In this document: positions 44,375-54,558 of the stretch, one piece after another
Layout of the letters: the number at the start of each line of letters is the position of its first letter
Numbering within the stretch: the first letter of the stretch is position 1
From: Luteimonas salinisoli
Lineage (GTDB): Bacteria > Pseudomonadota > Gammaproteobacteria > Xanthomonadales > Xanthomonadaceae
Reading direction: 5' to 3'
DNA length: 64,000 nucleotides
NCBI RefSeq assembly: GCF_013425525.1
Contig: NZ_JACCKA010000073.1
Location: 62,001 to 126,000 of the forward strand
Position numbers and translations under genes: made by a program
The notes under the pieces: model-generated
The model's database searches: none
Seen by the model: the letters and a program-made list of their open reading frames with translations, nothing else
Told to the model about the DNA's origin: nothing

Positions 44375-44481
44375 GTAGGATCGGCCCATAGCCGCGAAGG
44401 CCGCGATTGGTTCCGACCAGGTTGGCGGTGATCTCGGGCCTGGCCGCCACGCCGGCTTTCGCGTGCATGGCACGCTCCTAC
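44375..44481. repeat. Palindromic repeat with type A left and type B right arm
   Basis: The left arm GTAGGATCGGCCCATAGCCG is type A-like; the right arm (CGCGTGCATGGCACGCTCC, then TAC) is type B. The mixed arms cannot pair fully, unlike pure A or pure B copies. It lies between DUF924 and AMP nucleosidase. Confidence 0.85.
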
Positions 44482-44499
44482 GCATGCGCCGCGGGGCGC

Positions 44500-45270
44500 T
44501 CAGAAGCGGAGGTGGCGGACCGACTTGCCGTGGCGGCGGATCAGGCGCAGCGCCTCGATGCCGACCTGGATGTGGCTCTCGACGAACTCCGAGCTCACCC
44601 GCGCGTCGCTGGCCTCGGTCTTCACCCCCTCGGGGATCATCGGCTGGTCCGAGACCAGCAGCAGCGCGCCGCTGGGAATGCGGTTGGCGAAACCGGCGGC
44701 GAAGATGGTGGCCGTCTCCATGTCGATCGCCATGCAGCGCAGCCTGCGCAGGTAGCGCTTGAAGGTCTCGTCGTGTTCCCAGACCCGGCGGTTGGTGGTG
44801 AACACCGTGCCGGTCCAGTAGTCGTGGCCGAGGTCGCGGATCATCGTCGAGACCGCGCGCTGCAGCGCGAACGCCGGCAGCGCTGGCACCTCCGGCGGCA
44901 GGTAGTCGTTGCTGGTGCCGTCGCCGCGGATCGCCGCGATCGGCAGGATCAGGTCGCCGAGCTGGTTCTTCCGCTTCAGGCCGCCGCACTTGCCCAGGAA
45001 CAAGACCGACTTGGGACGGATGGCCGAGAGCAGGTCCATCATCGTCGCGGCGTTGGGGCTGCCCATGCCGAAGTTGATCATGGTGATGCCGTCGGCGGTG
45101 GCGCTGGGCATCGGCCGGTCGATGCCGACCACCTCGGCGCCGGTGAGCTTGCTGAAATGGCCGAGGTAGCCGCCGAAGTTGGTCAGCAGGATGTGCTCGC
45201 CGAACGCGTCCAGGGGGACGCCGGTGTAGCGCGGCAGCCAGTTGCCTACGATCTGGTCTTTTTCCTTCAT
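44500..45270 (-). CDS. amn: AMP nucleosidase (short form)
   Basis: A 256-residue phosphorylase-superfamily enzyme that splits AMP into adenine and ribose 5-phosphate. ILLTNFGGYLGHFSKLTGAEV, FGMGSPNAATMMDLLSAI, FLGKCGGLKRKNQLGDLILP and MAIDMETATIFAAGFAN (the Glu-Thr purine-site motif) are all present. It lacks the N-terminal domain of the E. coli enzyme, as in the shorter Amn of many proteobacteria. ATG 45270. Monocistronic, divergent from the amidohydrolase pair. Confidence 0.92.
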   Translation of the reverse strand: MKEKDQIVGNWLPRYTGVPLDAFGEHILLTNFGGYLGHFSKLTGAEVVGIDRPMPSATADGITMINFGMGSPNAATMMDLLSAIRPKSVLFLGKCGGLKRKNQLGDLILPIAAIRGDGTSNDYLPPEVPALPAFALQRAVSTMIRDLGHDYWTGTVFTTNRRVWEHDETFKRYLRRLRCMAIDMETATIFAAGFANRIPSGALLLVSDQPMIPEGVKTEASDARVSSEFVESHIQVGIEALRLIRRHGKSVRHLRF

Positions 45271-45411
45271 GGTCCAGGATGTTAACCGAGCCCGCGGCCG
45301 ATCCGGAGTACGAGGGCCGGCAGGGTCCGGTTCCCCCATGACTTCCGTCGGGTAGGCAGCGCATCCGGCGCGGGCTAGGTTGGCGGTTTGGCACGCTGCC
45401 GGGGAACCTCG

Positions 45412-46823
<1,412 letters not shown>

Positions 46824-46827
<4 letters not shown>

Positions 46828-48140
46828 GCCGCCGCACAGGGGCGCTGGCCGCGGCTGCGCTGGCGCTCGGCCTCGCGCTGCCGGTCTTCGCCCAGCAGCC
46901 CACGCCCGCGACGGGCTCCGCACTGCTGATCCGCAACGCCACCGTGCATACGGCCACCGCGCGCGGCACGTTGCAGAACGCCGACGTGCTGGTGCGCGGC
47001 GGCCGCATCGCCGAGATCGGCAGTGGCCTGGCGGCCGCCGGCGCGCAGGTGGTGGATGCCGACGGCCGGCCGCTGACGCCGGCGCTGTTCGGCGGCATCA
47101 CCGGCATCGGCGTGGAGGAGGTGTCCGGCGAGGACAGCACCAACGACGCCGAGCTGGCGCTGGGCGCCGACGCCAAGCACATGGTGGTGCGGCCCGAGTT
47201 CGACGTCACCCTGGCCTACAACCCGGACTCGATGCTGATCCCGGTGGCGACGGTGGAGGGCATCGGTTTCACCCTGCTCGGCGCCGGCAGCGGCGCCGGC
47301 GGTTCGATCGTCGGCGGCCAGGGCGCGGTGATGCGTCTGGACGGCGGCCCGGAACCGGCCGGGCCGAAGCTGCTGTTCGTCCAGCTCGGCTCGCGCGCCG
47401 CCAACCTGACCGGCAGCTCGCGCGCTGCGCAGTGGATGCTGCTCGACCAGCTGGTCGACGAGGCGCGCGGCCGTCTCGGCGCCGAGTCGCACGCGGCCCT
47501 GCTCACCCCCGCGGGGCGCAGCACGCTGGCGCGGTACCTCGACGGCGGCGGCCGCATCGTCGTCGGCGTGGACCGCGCCGCCGACATCCGCCAGCTGCTG
47601 CGCTGGTCCGCGCGCCACGGCGTGCGCATCGCCATCAGCGGCGGCGCCGAGGCCTGGAGGCTGGCGCCGCAGCTGGCCGCGGCCAACGTCCCGGTCTTCG
47701 TCGATCCGCTGGTCAACCTGCCCTCGAGCTTCGACCAGATCGGCGCCACCCTGGAGAACGCGGCGCGGCTGCGCGCGGCCGGCGTGGCGGTCGGCTTCAC
47801 CCAGTCCGGCGACAGCTCGCACAACGCGCGCAAGGTGCGGCAGCTGGCGGGCAACGCGGTCGCCAACGGCCTGCCCTGGGAGGACGGCCTGGCCGGGCTG
47901 ACCCGGGTGCCGGCGGAGGCATTCGGCGTGGCCGACCGCATCGGCACCATCGCCCCGGGCATGCGCGCCGACCTGGTGCTGTGGACCGGCGATCCGCTCG
48001 ACGTCGCCAGCGTCGCCGACCAGGTGTGGTTCGACGGCCGCGCGATCCCGATGCGCTCGCGCCAGACCGAGCTGCGCGACCGCTACCTGCGCGCGCAGAC
48101 CCCGGCAGCCGAAGGCGGACTGCCGCGCGCGTATCCCTGA
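46824..48140 (+). CDS. Second exported amidohydrolase-like protein lacking the HxH motif
   Basis: A 438-residue relative of the preceding protein with its own signal peptide (ALALGLALPVFAQ) and strong AGGGAGGTG before ATG 46824. The beta domain (LLIRNATVHTATARGTLQNADVLV and ADLVLWTGDPLDVASVADQVWFDG) is intact. Where the first gene has LIDVHSHLG this one has LFGGITGIG, and the other expected histidines are also not obvious. It is likely non-catalytic or uses a different site, perhaps a structural partner of the coupled enzyme. Confidence 0.85.
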
Positions 48141-48165
48141 CCGGCGGATCGGGGACGCCGCGCCC

Positions 48166-48272
48166 GCAGGAGCGTGCCGTGCACGCGAAAGCGGCGCGGC
48201 CGGCGGCGCCGGGGATCGCCGCCGATCCGAGCGGAGACTCCCGAGGCCTTAGCGGCCATGGGCCGCTCCTGC
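48166..48272. repeat. Palindromic repeat with type B left and type A right arm
   Basis: The left arm GCAGGAGCGTGCCGTGCACG is type B; the right arm ends GGCCATGGGCCGCTCCTGC, type A. It lies between the amidohydrolase pair and the NADH dehydrogenase gene. Confidence 0.87.
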
Positions 48273-48328
48273 GCGCGCGCAGACGCATTGACGAGACCGG
48301 CGCGCGGTTCGGGCATCATGGCCGGGCG

Positions 48329-49597
48329 ATGCCCGCTCCCGATTCCATCTCGCCCGATCAGGTGCCCCACGTCGTCGTGATCGGCGGCGGGTTCGCGGGC
48401 CTCTGGGCGGTGCGCGGACTGGCGCGCGCCGCGGTGCGCATCACCCTGGTCGATCGAGGCAACCACCACCTGTTCCAGCCGCTGCTCTACCAGGTGGCCA
48501 CCGCCGGGCTCTCGGCGCCGGACATCGCCGCGCCGCTGCGGCACATCCTGCGCGGGCAGCGCAACGTCGAGGTGCGCATGGCAGCGGTGCGCGCGATCGA
48601 CCCGCCGCGCCGGCGGGTTCTGCTCGAGGACGGCGGCGAGCTGATCTACGACCAGCTGGTGCTGGCCGCGGGCGCCACCCACGCCTATTTCGGCAACGAT
48701 CAGTGGGCGGAGCACGCGCCCGGGCTCAAGACTCTGGACGATGCCCTGCAGCTGCGCCGGCGCCTGCTGCTGGCCTTCGAGCGCGCAGAGGCCGAGCCGG
48801 ATCCGCGCCGGCGCGCCGCCTGGCTCAGCTTCGCCATCGTCGGTGGCGGCCCGACAGGGGTGGAACTGGCCGGCACCCTGGCCGAGATCGCGCGCCATAC
48901 CCTGAAGCGCGAGTTCCGCAACATCGACCCCGCCGCGGCGCGGGTACGCCTGATCGAGGCCGGCCCGCGGGTCCTGGCGGGCTTTCCGGAGGACCTCTCG
49001 GAGCAGGCGCGCCGCCAGCTGCAGCGGCTCGGCGTGGAAGTCTCCACCGGCCAGGCCGTGACCGCGATCGACGGCGAGGGCTACCACCTCGGCGAGGCGT
49101 TCGTGCCTGCGCGTACCGTGGTCTGGGCCGCGGGCGTCGCCGCCTCGCCGCTGGCCGCCACCCTCGGAGTGCCGCTCGATCGCGCGGGCCGCGTACCGGT
49201 GCAGCCGGACCTGCAGGCGCCCGGGCAGCCGGAGATCTTCGTGGCCGGCGACCTGGCGGCGCTGGAGCAGGACGGCAGGCCGGTACCCGGGGTGGCGCCG
49301 GCCGCCAAGCAGATGGGCCGCCACGTGGCGCACGCGATCCGCGCCCGCCTTGCCGGGAGGACAATCGCGCCGTTCCGCTACCGCGACTACGGCAACCTGG
49401 CCACCATCGGGCGCATGGCGGCGGTGGTGCACCTGGGCCGGCTCAAGCTCTCCGGCGTGCTGGCCTGGTGGTTCTGGCTGCTCGCGCACGTGTTCTTCCT
49501 GATCGGCTTCCGCAACCGCGTGGTGGTGCTGCTCAACTGGACCTGGGCGTACTGGACCTACCAGCGCGCGGCGCGGATCATCCTCGGCCGAGATTGA
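48329..49597 (+). CDS. ndh: Type II NADH:quinone oxidoreductase
   Basis: A 422-residue flavoprotein. VVVIGGGFAGLWAVRGL binds FAD; AIVGGGPTGVELAGTLAEIA binds NADH; VFVAGDLAALEQDG is the second FAD motif. PLLYQVATAGLSAPDIA is typical of NDH-2. The C-terminal 60 residues include hydrophobic and amphipathic stretches (AWWFWLLAHVFFLIGF, then WTWAYWTYQRAARIIL) that hold it on the inner membrane. It passes electrons to quinone without pumping protons. ATG 48329. Monocistronic. Confidence 0.93.
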   Translation: MPAPDSISPDQVPHVVVIGGGFAGLWAVRGLARAAVRITLVDRGNHHLFQPLLYQVATAGLSAPDIAAPLRHILRGQRNVEVRMAAVRAIDPPRRRVLLEDGGELIYDQLVLAAGATHAYFGNDQWAEHAPGLKTLDDALQLRRRLLLAFERAEAEPDPRRRAAWLSFAIVGGGPTGVELAGTLAEIARHTLKREFRNIDPAAARVRLIEAGPRVLAGFPEDLSEQARRQLQRLGVEVSTGQAVTAIDGEGYHLGEAFVPARTVVWAAGVAASPLAATLGVPLDRAGRVPVQPDLQAPGQPEIFVAGDLAALEQDGRPVPGVAPAAKQMGRHVAHAIRARLAGRTIAPFRYRDYGNLATIGRMAAVVHLGRLKLSGVLAWWFWLLAHVFFLIGFRNRVVVLLNWTWAYWTYQRAARIILGRD

Positions 49598-49605
49598 GTC
49601 GCCGC

Positions 49606-49654
49606 CACCCGACCGGAGTCTCCCGCGGCTTTCGCGGCCATGGGCCGCTCCTAC
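49606..49654. repeat. Type A right half repeat
   Basis: CCGGAGTCTCCCGCGGCTTT, then CGCGGCCATGGGCCGCTCC and TAC. There is no left arm between here and the ndh stop at 49597. A GATAAT hexamer at 49710-49715, after the repeat, may belong to the promoter of the next gene. Confidence 0.85.
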
Positions 49655-49729
49655 GGCGGCGTCGCCGCCGGGGCGGGCCGCCAGGCCTCCGCAGCGGGCG
49701 ATAATGGCCCGGTGCAATCGGAGCTGGCC

Positions 49730-50350
49730 ATGACCCCCCGCTGGTATTTCGACTTCATCTCGCCCTATTCCTACCTGCAGTGGCGCCGGCTGCGCGACGG
49801 ACTGGAGGAACACGGCATCGAGCCGGTGCCGATCCTGTTCGCCGCGATCCTGGAGGCGCTGGGGAACCGCGGCCCGGCGGAAATCCCCGGCAAGCGCGAG
49901 TTCGCCTATCGCCACATCCTCTGGCGCGCGCGCCGCGCGCACGTGCCGCTGCGCTTCCCGCCGGCGCACCCGTTCAACCCGCTGGCGGCGCTGCGGCTGG
50001 CCATCGCCGCGGGCAACTCCCGCGCCGCGATCGATGCGGTGTTCGACTGGATCTGGGCCCAGGGCAACGCAGGCGACAGCGTCGAAGCGCTGGCACCGGT
50101 GCTGGAGCGCTTGCAGCTGCGTCCCGAGGCGCTGGCGGCGCCGGAGGTCAAGGCCGCGCTGCACGCCAACACCAGCGCCGCGGTCGCCGCCGGTGTGTTC
50201 GGCGTGCCGACGCTGGCGCTGGGCGACGACCTGTTCTGGGGCGACGACGCCCACGACTTCGCGATGGCCGCGCTGCAGGATCCGGAGCTGCTGGACGATC
50301 CGGAGATGCGGCGGCTGGCGAGCCTGCCGGTCGGGATCCGGCGTGGATGA
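49730..50350 (+). CDS. DsbA-family 2-hydroxychromene-2-carboxylate isomerase-like protein
   Basis: A 206-residue kappa-class glutathione transferase relative. RWYFDFISPYSYLQW carries the conserved Ser-Pro of the glutathione site, and GVFGVPTLALGDDLFWGDD is the family's C-terminal signature. NahD-like enzymes isomerise aromatic degradation products with glutathione, but no naphthalene genes are near, so a general glutathione-dependent role is more likely. ATG 49730. Confidence 0.87.
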   Translation: MTPRWYFDFISPYSYLQWRRLRDGLEEHGIEPVPILFAAILEALGNRGPAEIPGKREFAYRHILWRARRAHVPLRFPPAHPFNPLAALRLAIAAGNSRAAIDAVFDWIWAQGNAGDSVEALAPVLERLQLRPEALAAPEVKAALHANTSAAVAAGVFGVPTLALGDDLFWGDDAHDFAMAALQDPELLDDPEMRRLASLPVGIRRG

Positions 50351-50431
50351 GCGGCGCCGCGATGACGGCAGGCTAACGGCGCGGGCCGCAGTCTGGTCGC
50401 CACCGACGACCATCCGACCGCGAGGAACCGC

Positions 50432-50773
50432 ATGAGCACGCGCTACTTCATCCGTCTGCCCGCACCCGAACGTACCCGCGCCAGCGGCGAGCATGCGTTC
50501 CGCTCGCAGGGCGCGGACGGCTTCGCGGAGGAGCTGCAGGAGGCGCTGCGCGGCGACGCGCTGTTCGTGCGCTGGCGCGACGCCCAGGAGGATCCCGACG
50601 GGGTCGACCCGGCGCTCGGCGCCACCGATCCGCAGGCCCGGGTCGACGGCGAGCAGAACGACCTGCACATCGACCTGGTCGCCCACACCTCGATCCCGGG
50701 CAGCGTGCTCAAGCACCGGCTGCGCCTGCTCGCCGGCGGCACCTGGCAGCTGCGCGACGTCAGGGGCGGCTGA
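50432..50773 (+). CDS. Conserved hypothetical protein
   Basis: A 113-residue soluble protein: MSTRYFIRLPAPERTRASGEHAFRS, then an acidic middle (DAQEDPDGVDPALGATDP) and HIDLVAHTSIPGSVLKHRLRLLAGGTWQLRDV. AGGA lies before ATG 50432. I recognise no domain. Its last codons run into the Dph6-like gene, implying co-transcription and perhaps termination-reinitiation. Confidence 0.75.
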   Translation: MSTRYFIRLPAPERTRASGEHAFRSQGADGFAEELQEALRGDALFVRWRDAQEDPDGVDPALGATDPQARVDGEQNDLHIDLVAHTSIPGSVLKHRLRLLAGGTWQLRDVRGG

Positions 50774-50774
50774 C

Positions 50775-51473
50775 ATCGCCGCGGCGCAAGGCGACCCGCG
50801 GCCGCCGGTACTGCTGTCCTGGAGCGGCGGCAAGGACTCTGCGTGGACGCTGCACCGGCTGCGCAGCCTGGGCGATGTGGAGGTGGCCGCCCTGCTGACC
50901 ACCGTGACCGAGGGCTACGAGCGCGCATCGATGCAGGGCGTGCGTCGCGAGGTGCTGCACGCGCAGGCCGATGCTGCCGGCCTGCCGCTGCTGGAGGCAC
51001 GGATCCCCCGCGAGTGCGACAACGCCACTTACGAGGCCGCCTTCGCCGCCGCGCTGGAGCATGCGCGCGGGCGCTGGCCCGGGCTGGACCGGATCGCCTT
51101 CGGCGACCTGTTCCTGGCCGACATCCGCGCCTGGCGCGAAGCGCTGTGCGCGCGGCTGGGCTGGAGCGCGCTGTTCCCGCTGTTCGGCGCCGACACCGCG
51201 GCGCTGGCGCGGGCGATGATCGCGGCCGGCATGCGCACGCATCTGTGCTGCGTGGACACGCAGCAGCTCGACGCCGGGTTCGCCGGACGCGCGTACGACA
51301 CCGCCCTGCTCGATGCGCTGCCGCCGCAGGTAGACCCCTGCGGCGAGAACGGCGAGTTCCATACCTGCGTCGAGGCCGGGCCGATGTTCTCGCGCGCGCT
51401 TTCGCTGCGCCGCGGCGAGACGGTGTTGCGCGACGGGCGCTTCGCCTACACCGATTTCCTGGCGCCGGAGTAG
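50775..51473 (+). CDS. Dph6-like ATP-pyrophosphatase, no canonical start codon
   Basis: About 232 residues of the diphthine-ammonia-ligase-related family. The PP-loop SWSGGKDSAWTLHRL adenylates the substrate; EGYERASMQGVRREVL, AFGDLFLADIRAWRE and NGEFHTCVEAGPMF are family motifs. Bacteria lack diphthamide, so it must amidate something else. From 50496 to about 50800 this frame has no ATG, GTG, TTG or CTG; ATC 50775, with GGGGCGG before it and the previous stop beside it, is my best candidate. A mutation or sequencing error of ATG is also possible. Confidence 0.8.
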   Translation: MAAAQGDPRPPVLLSWSGGKDSAWTLHRLRSLGDVEVAALLTTVTEGYERASMQGVRREVLHAQADAAGLPLLEARIPRECDNATYEAAFAAALEHARGRWPGLDRIAFGDLFLADIRAWREALCARLGWSALFPLFGADTAALARAMIAAGMRTHLCCVDTQQLDAGFAGRAYDTALLDALPPQVDPCGENGEFHTCVEAGPMFSRALSLRRGETVLRDGRFAYTDFLAPE

Positions 51474-51480
51474 CACGAGG

Positions 51481-51577
51481 CCGCCCGTGGCCGCGAGCCG
51501 TGTTCCTGCGGCCGGGCTGGCGGCGATCCCAGGCGTTGCCGACCGCGTCGGCCTTCGCGTGCATGGCACGCTCCTAC
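51481..51577. repeat. Palindromic repeat, degenerate left and type B right arm
   Basis: The right arm (GCCTTCGCGTGCATGGCACG, then CTCCTAC) is clear; the left part (GAGGCCGCCCGTGGCCGCGA) is degraded. The body includes CGGGCTGGCGGCGATC, similar to other copies. Confidence 0.75.
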
Positions 51578-51600
51578 GGTGGACTCAGCCAGCCGCCTCT

Positions 51601-51624
51601 GTAGGAGCGGCCCATCGCCGCGGG
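51601..51624. repeat. Type A left half repeat
   Basis: GTAGGAGCGGCCCATCGCCG followed by CGGG. It sits 14 bases after the stop of the quinol-monooxygenase-like gene, at the end of the formaldehyde operon, where a copy could aid termination. Confidence 0.8.
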
Positions 51625-51637
51625 CGCCGCGGGCGCG

Positions 51638-51970
51638 TCAGTCGCGCGGCGCTGCGCGGTGCCACGCTTCCAGCGGTTCGAGCACCTGCGGCTCGCGCGG
51701 ACCCTGCAGCAGGTCCGGCAGCAGCGCCTCGTACTCGCGCCGGTAGGGCTTGTCCTGGTTCTGCAGGAACGCCTCGACCGAAGGCTCGGCCCAGCGCTCG
51801 TAGAGGGTGAACAGCGTCGGGTCCTGGGCGTCGCGGTGCAGCCGGCAGGAGACGAACGTCTCCTCCTGCGACATGCGATCGATGATCGCGCGGACCGCCT
51901 GCAGCCAGTCCTCGGCGCGCTCCGGCTTCACCCGGCACTTGACGTAGAACACGAGATCCCGGTCTGACAC
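51638..51970 (-). CDS. Putative quinol monooxygenase (ABM domain)
   Basis: A 110-residue antibiotic-biosynthesis-monooxygenase-fold protein: LVFYVKCRVKPERAEDWLQAV, then FVSCRLHRDAQDPTLFTLYERW and VEAFLQNQDKPYRREYEALL, the ferredoxin-like dimer pattern of YgiN-type proteins. GTG 51970 follows GGAGGAGAA. It lies 30 bases after fghA, so it is the last gene of the formaldehyde operon. Its part in formaldehyde or quinone stress is not established. Confidence 0.85.
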   Translation of the reverse strand: MSDRDLVFYVKCRVKPERAEDWLQAVRAIIDRMSQEETFVSCRLHRDAQDPTLFTLYERWAEPSVEAFLQNQDKPYRREYEALLPDLLQGPREPQVLEPLEAWHRAAPRD

Positions 51971-52000
51971 TTCTCCTCCATCGGGGTGGTGATGCGGCGC

Positions 52001-52861
52001 TCAGGCCTTCAGGGCCGACGCATGGTACGCGATGTGCTCGCCGATGAAACTGGAGATGAAGTAATAGCTGTGATCGTGTCCGGCACGCATGCGCAGCTGC
52101 AGCGGATGTCCGGCCTTCTCGCAGGCGGCCTGCAAAAGTTGCGGCCTGAGCTGGCCTTCGAGGAACTCGTCGGCGCCCCCCTGGTCCACGAGCAGCGGCA
52201 GCCGCTCCCGTGCCGCCCCTACCAGTTCCACTGTGTCGTAGGCCTTCCAGGCCTCGCGGTCGTCCCCGAGGTAGGCACCGAACGCTTTCTCGCCCCAGGG
52301 CACCTGCGACGGCGCCACGATCGGCGCGAACGCCGAGACGCTGCGATAGCGACCGGGATTCTTCAGCGCGATCGTCAGGGCGCCGTGGCCCCCCATCGAG
52401 TGTCCACTGATCGCGCGCACGCCATTGGCGGCCGGGTCGGCCTCCACCCAGGCCGGCAGCTCGTCGACGACGTAGTCGTACATCCGGTAGTGCCGCGCCC
52501 ACGGCTCGCGGGTGGCGTTGACATAGAAGCCTGCGCCCTTGCCGAGGTCGTAGCCGTCCGCATCGGCGACCTCGTCGCCGCGCGGGCTGGTGTCCGGCGC
52601 CACCAGGATGATCCCGTGCTCGGCGGCGTAGCGCTGCGCCCCGGCCTTGGCGATGAAGTTCTGTTCGGTGCAGGTCAGCCCGGACAGCCAGTACAGCACC
52701 GGGCACGGCGCGTGCCGGGGATGCGCCGGATCGGCCTGCGGCGGGAAGTAGACGCCCACCGTCATGTCGCAACCGAGCACGTTGGAGCGGTGCCGGTAGA
52801 CGTCCTGCCAGCCGCCGAAGCAGGCGTGATGTTCGATACGGTCGGTTCGCTGGTTGGTCAT
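52001..52861 (-). CDS. fghA: S-formylglutathione hydrolase
   Basis: A 286-residue serine hydrolase of the esterase D family. It begins with RIEHHACFGGWQDVYRHRS, has CPVLYWLSGLTCTEQNF, the nucleophile elbow SGHSMGGHGALTIAL and a C-terminal AGHDHSYYFISSFI with the catalytic His. It releases formate and glutathione from S-formylglutathione, the product of AdhC encoded upstream. The ATG at 52861 directly follows heptamer repeats, and no Shine-Dalgarno sequence is visible. Confidence 0.95.
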   Translation of the reverse strand: MTNQRTDRIEHHACFGGWQDVYRHRSNVLGCDMTVGVYFPPQADPAHPRHAPCPVLYWLSGLTCTEQNFIAKAGAQRYAAEHGIILVAPDTSPRGDEVADADGYDLGKGAGFYVNATREPWARHYRMYDYVVDELPAWVEADPAANGVRAISGHSMGGHGALTIALKNPGRYRSVSAFAPIVAPSQVPWGEKAFGAYLGDDREAWKAYDTVELVGAARERLPLLVDQGGADEFLEGQLRPQLLQAACEKAGHPLQLRMRAGHDHSYYFISSFIGEHIAYHASALKA

Positions 52862-53000
52862 TGGGTGAGTCGTGATTGGTGAGTCGTGATTGGTGATTCG
52901 AAAGAGCGGTAGAAGCGCACGGATGGAGCGATCTCGGCGATCGACAGGTGTTTCGCTCTTCGCTTTGTCGAATCACCAATCACCAATCACGCACCCCGAA

Positions 53001-53003
<3 letters not shown>
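52862..53003. repeat. Heptamer-repeat spacer between adhC and fghA
   Basis: At 52867-52901 five heptamers run in tandem: GAGTCGT, GATTGGT, GAGTCGT, GATTGGT, GATTCGA. Facing them at 52968-53002 is the inverted set TCGAATC, ACCAATC, ACCAATC, ACGCACC, CCGAATC. The halves can pair around about 65 bases. The right set contains the adhC stop (TCA at 53001-53003 on the plus strand), and the left set almost touches the fghA ATG. Confidence 0.85.
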
Positions 53004-54432
<1,429 letters not shown>

Positions 54433-54446
54433 GGGATCGCGAACAG

Positions 54447-54463
54447 ATACTGGTGGGGAGTAT
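54447..54463. promoter_or_regulatory. FrmR/CsoR-type operator
   Basis: ATACT (54447-54451) and AGTAT (54459-54463) flank GGTGGGG, the A/T-ended, G-tract-centred pattern recognised by CsoR/RcnR/FrmR repressors. It ends 15 bases from the frmR start codon on the minus strand, so binding would block the frmR-adhC-fghA promoter. Confidence 0.7.
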
Positions 54464-54494
54464 ACACCACCAACGACGCGGATGGCGTCCCCAT

Positions 54495-54524
54495 GCAGGG
54501 GCGTGCCGTGCACGCGCAGGCCGG
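54495..54524. repeat. Type B left half repeat
   Basis: GCAGGGGCGTGCCGTGCACG followed by CGCAGGCCGG. No matching right arm before ppc. It lies between the ppc stop and the frm promoter. Confidence 0.75.
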
Positions 54525-54558
54525 ATGCGGCCGGCTGCCGGTTCCTGCGGGCGCGGGC

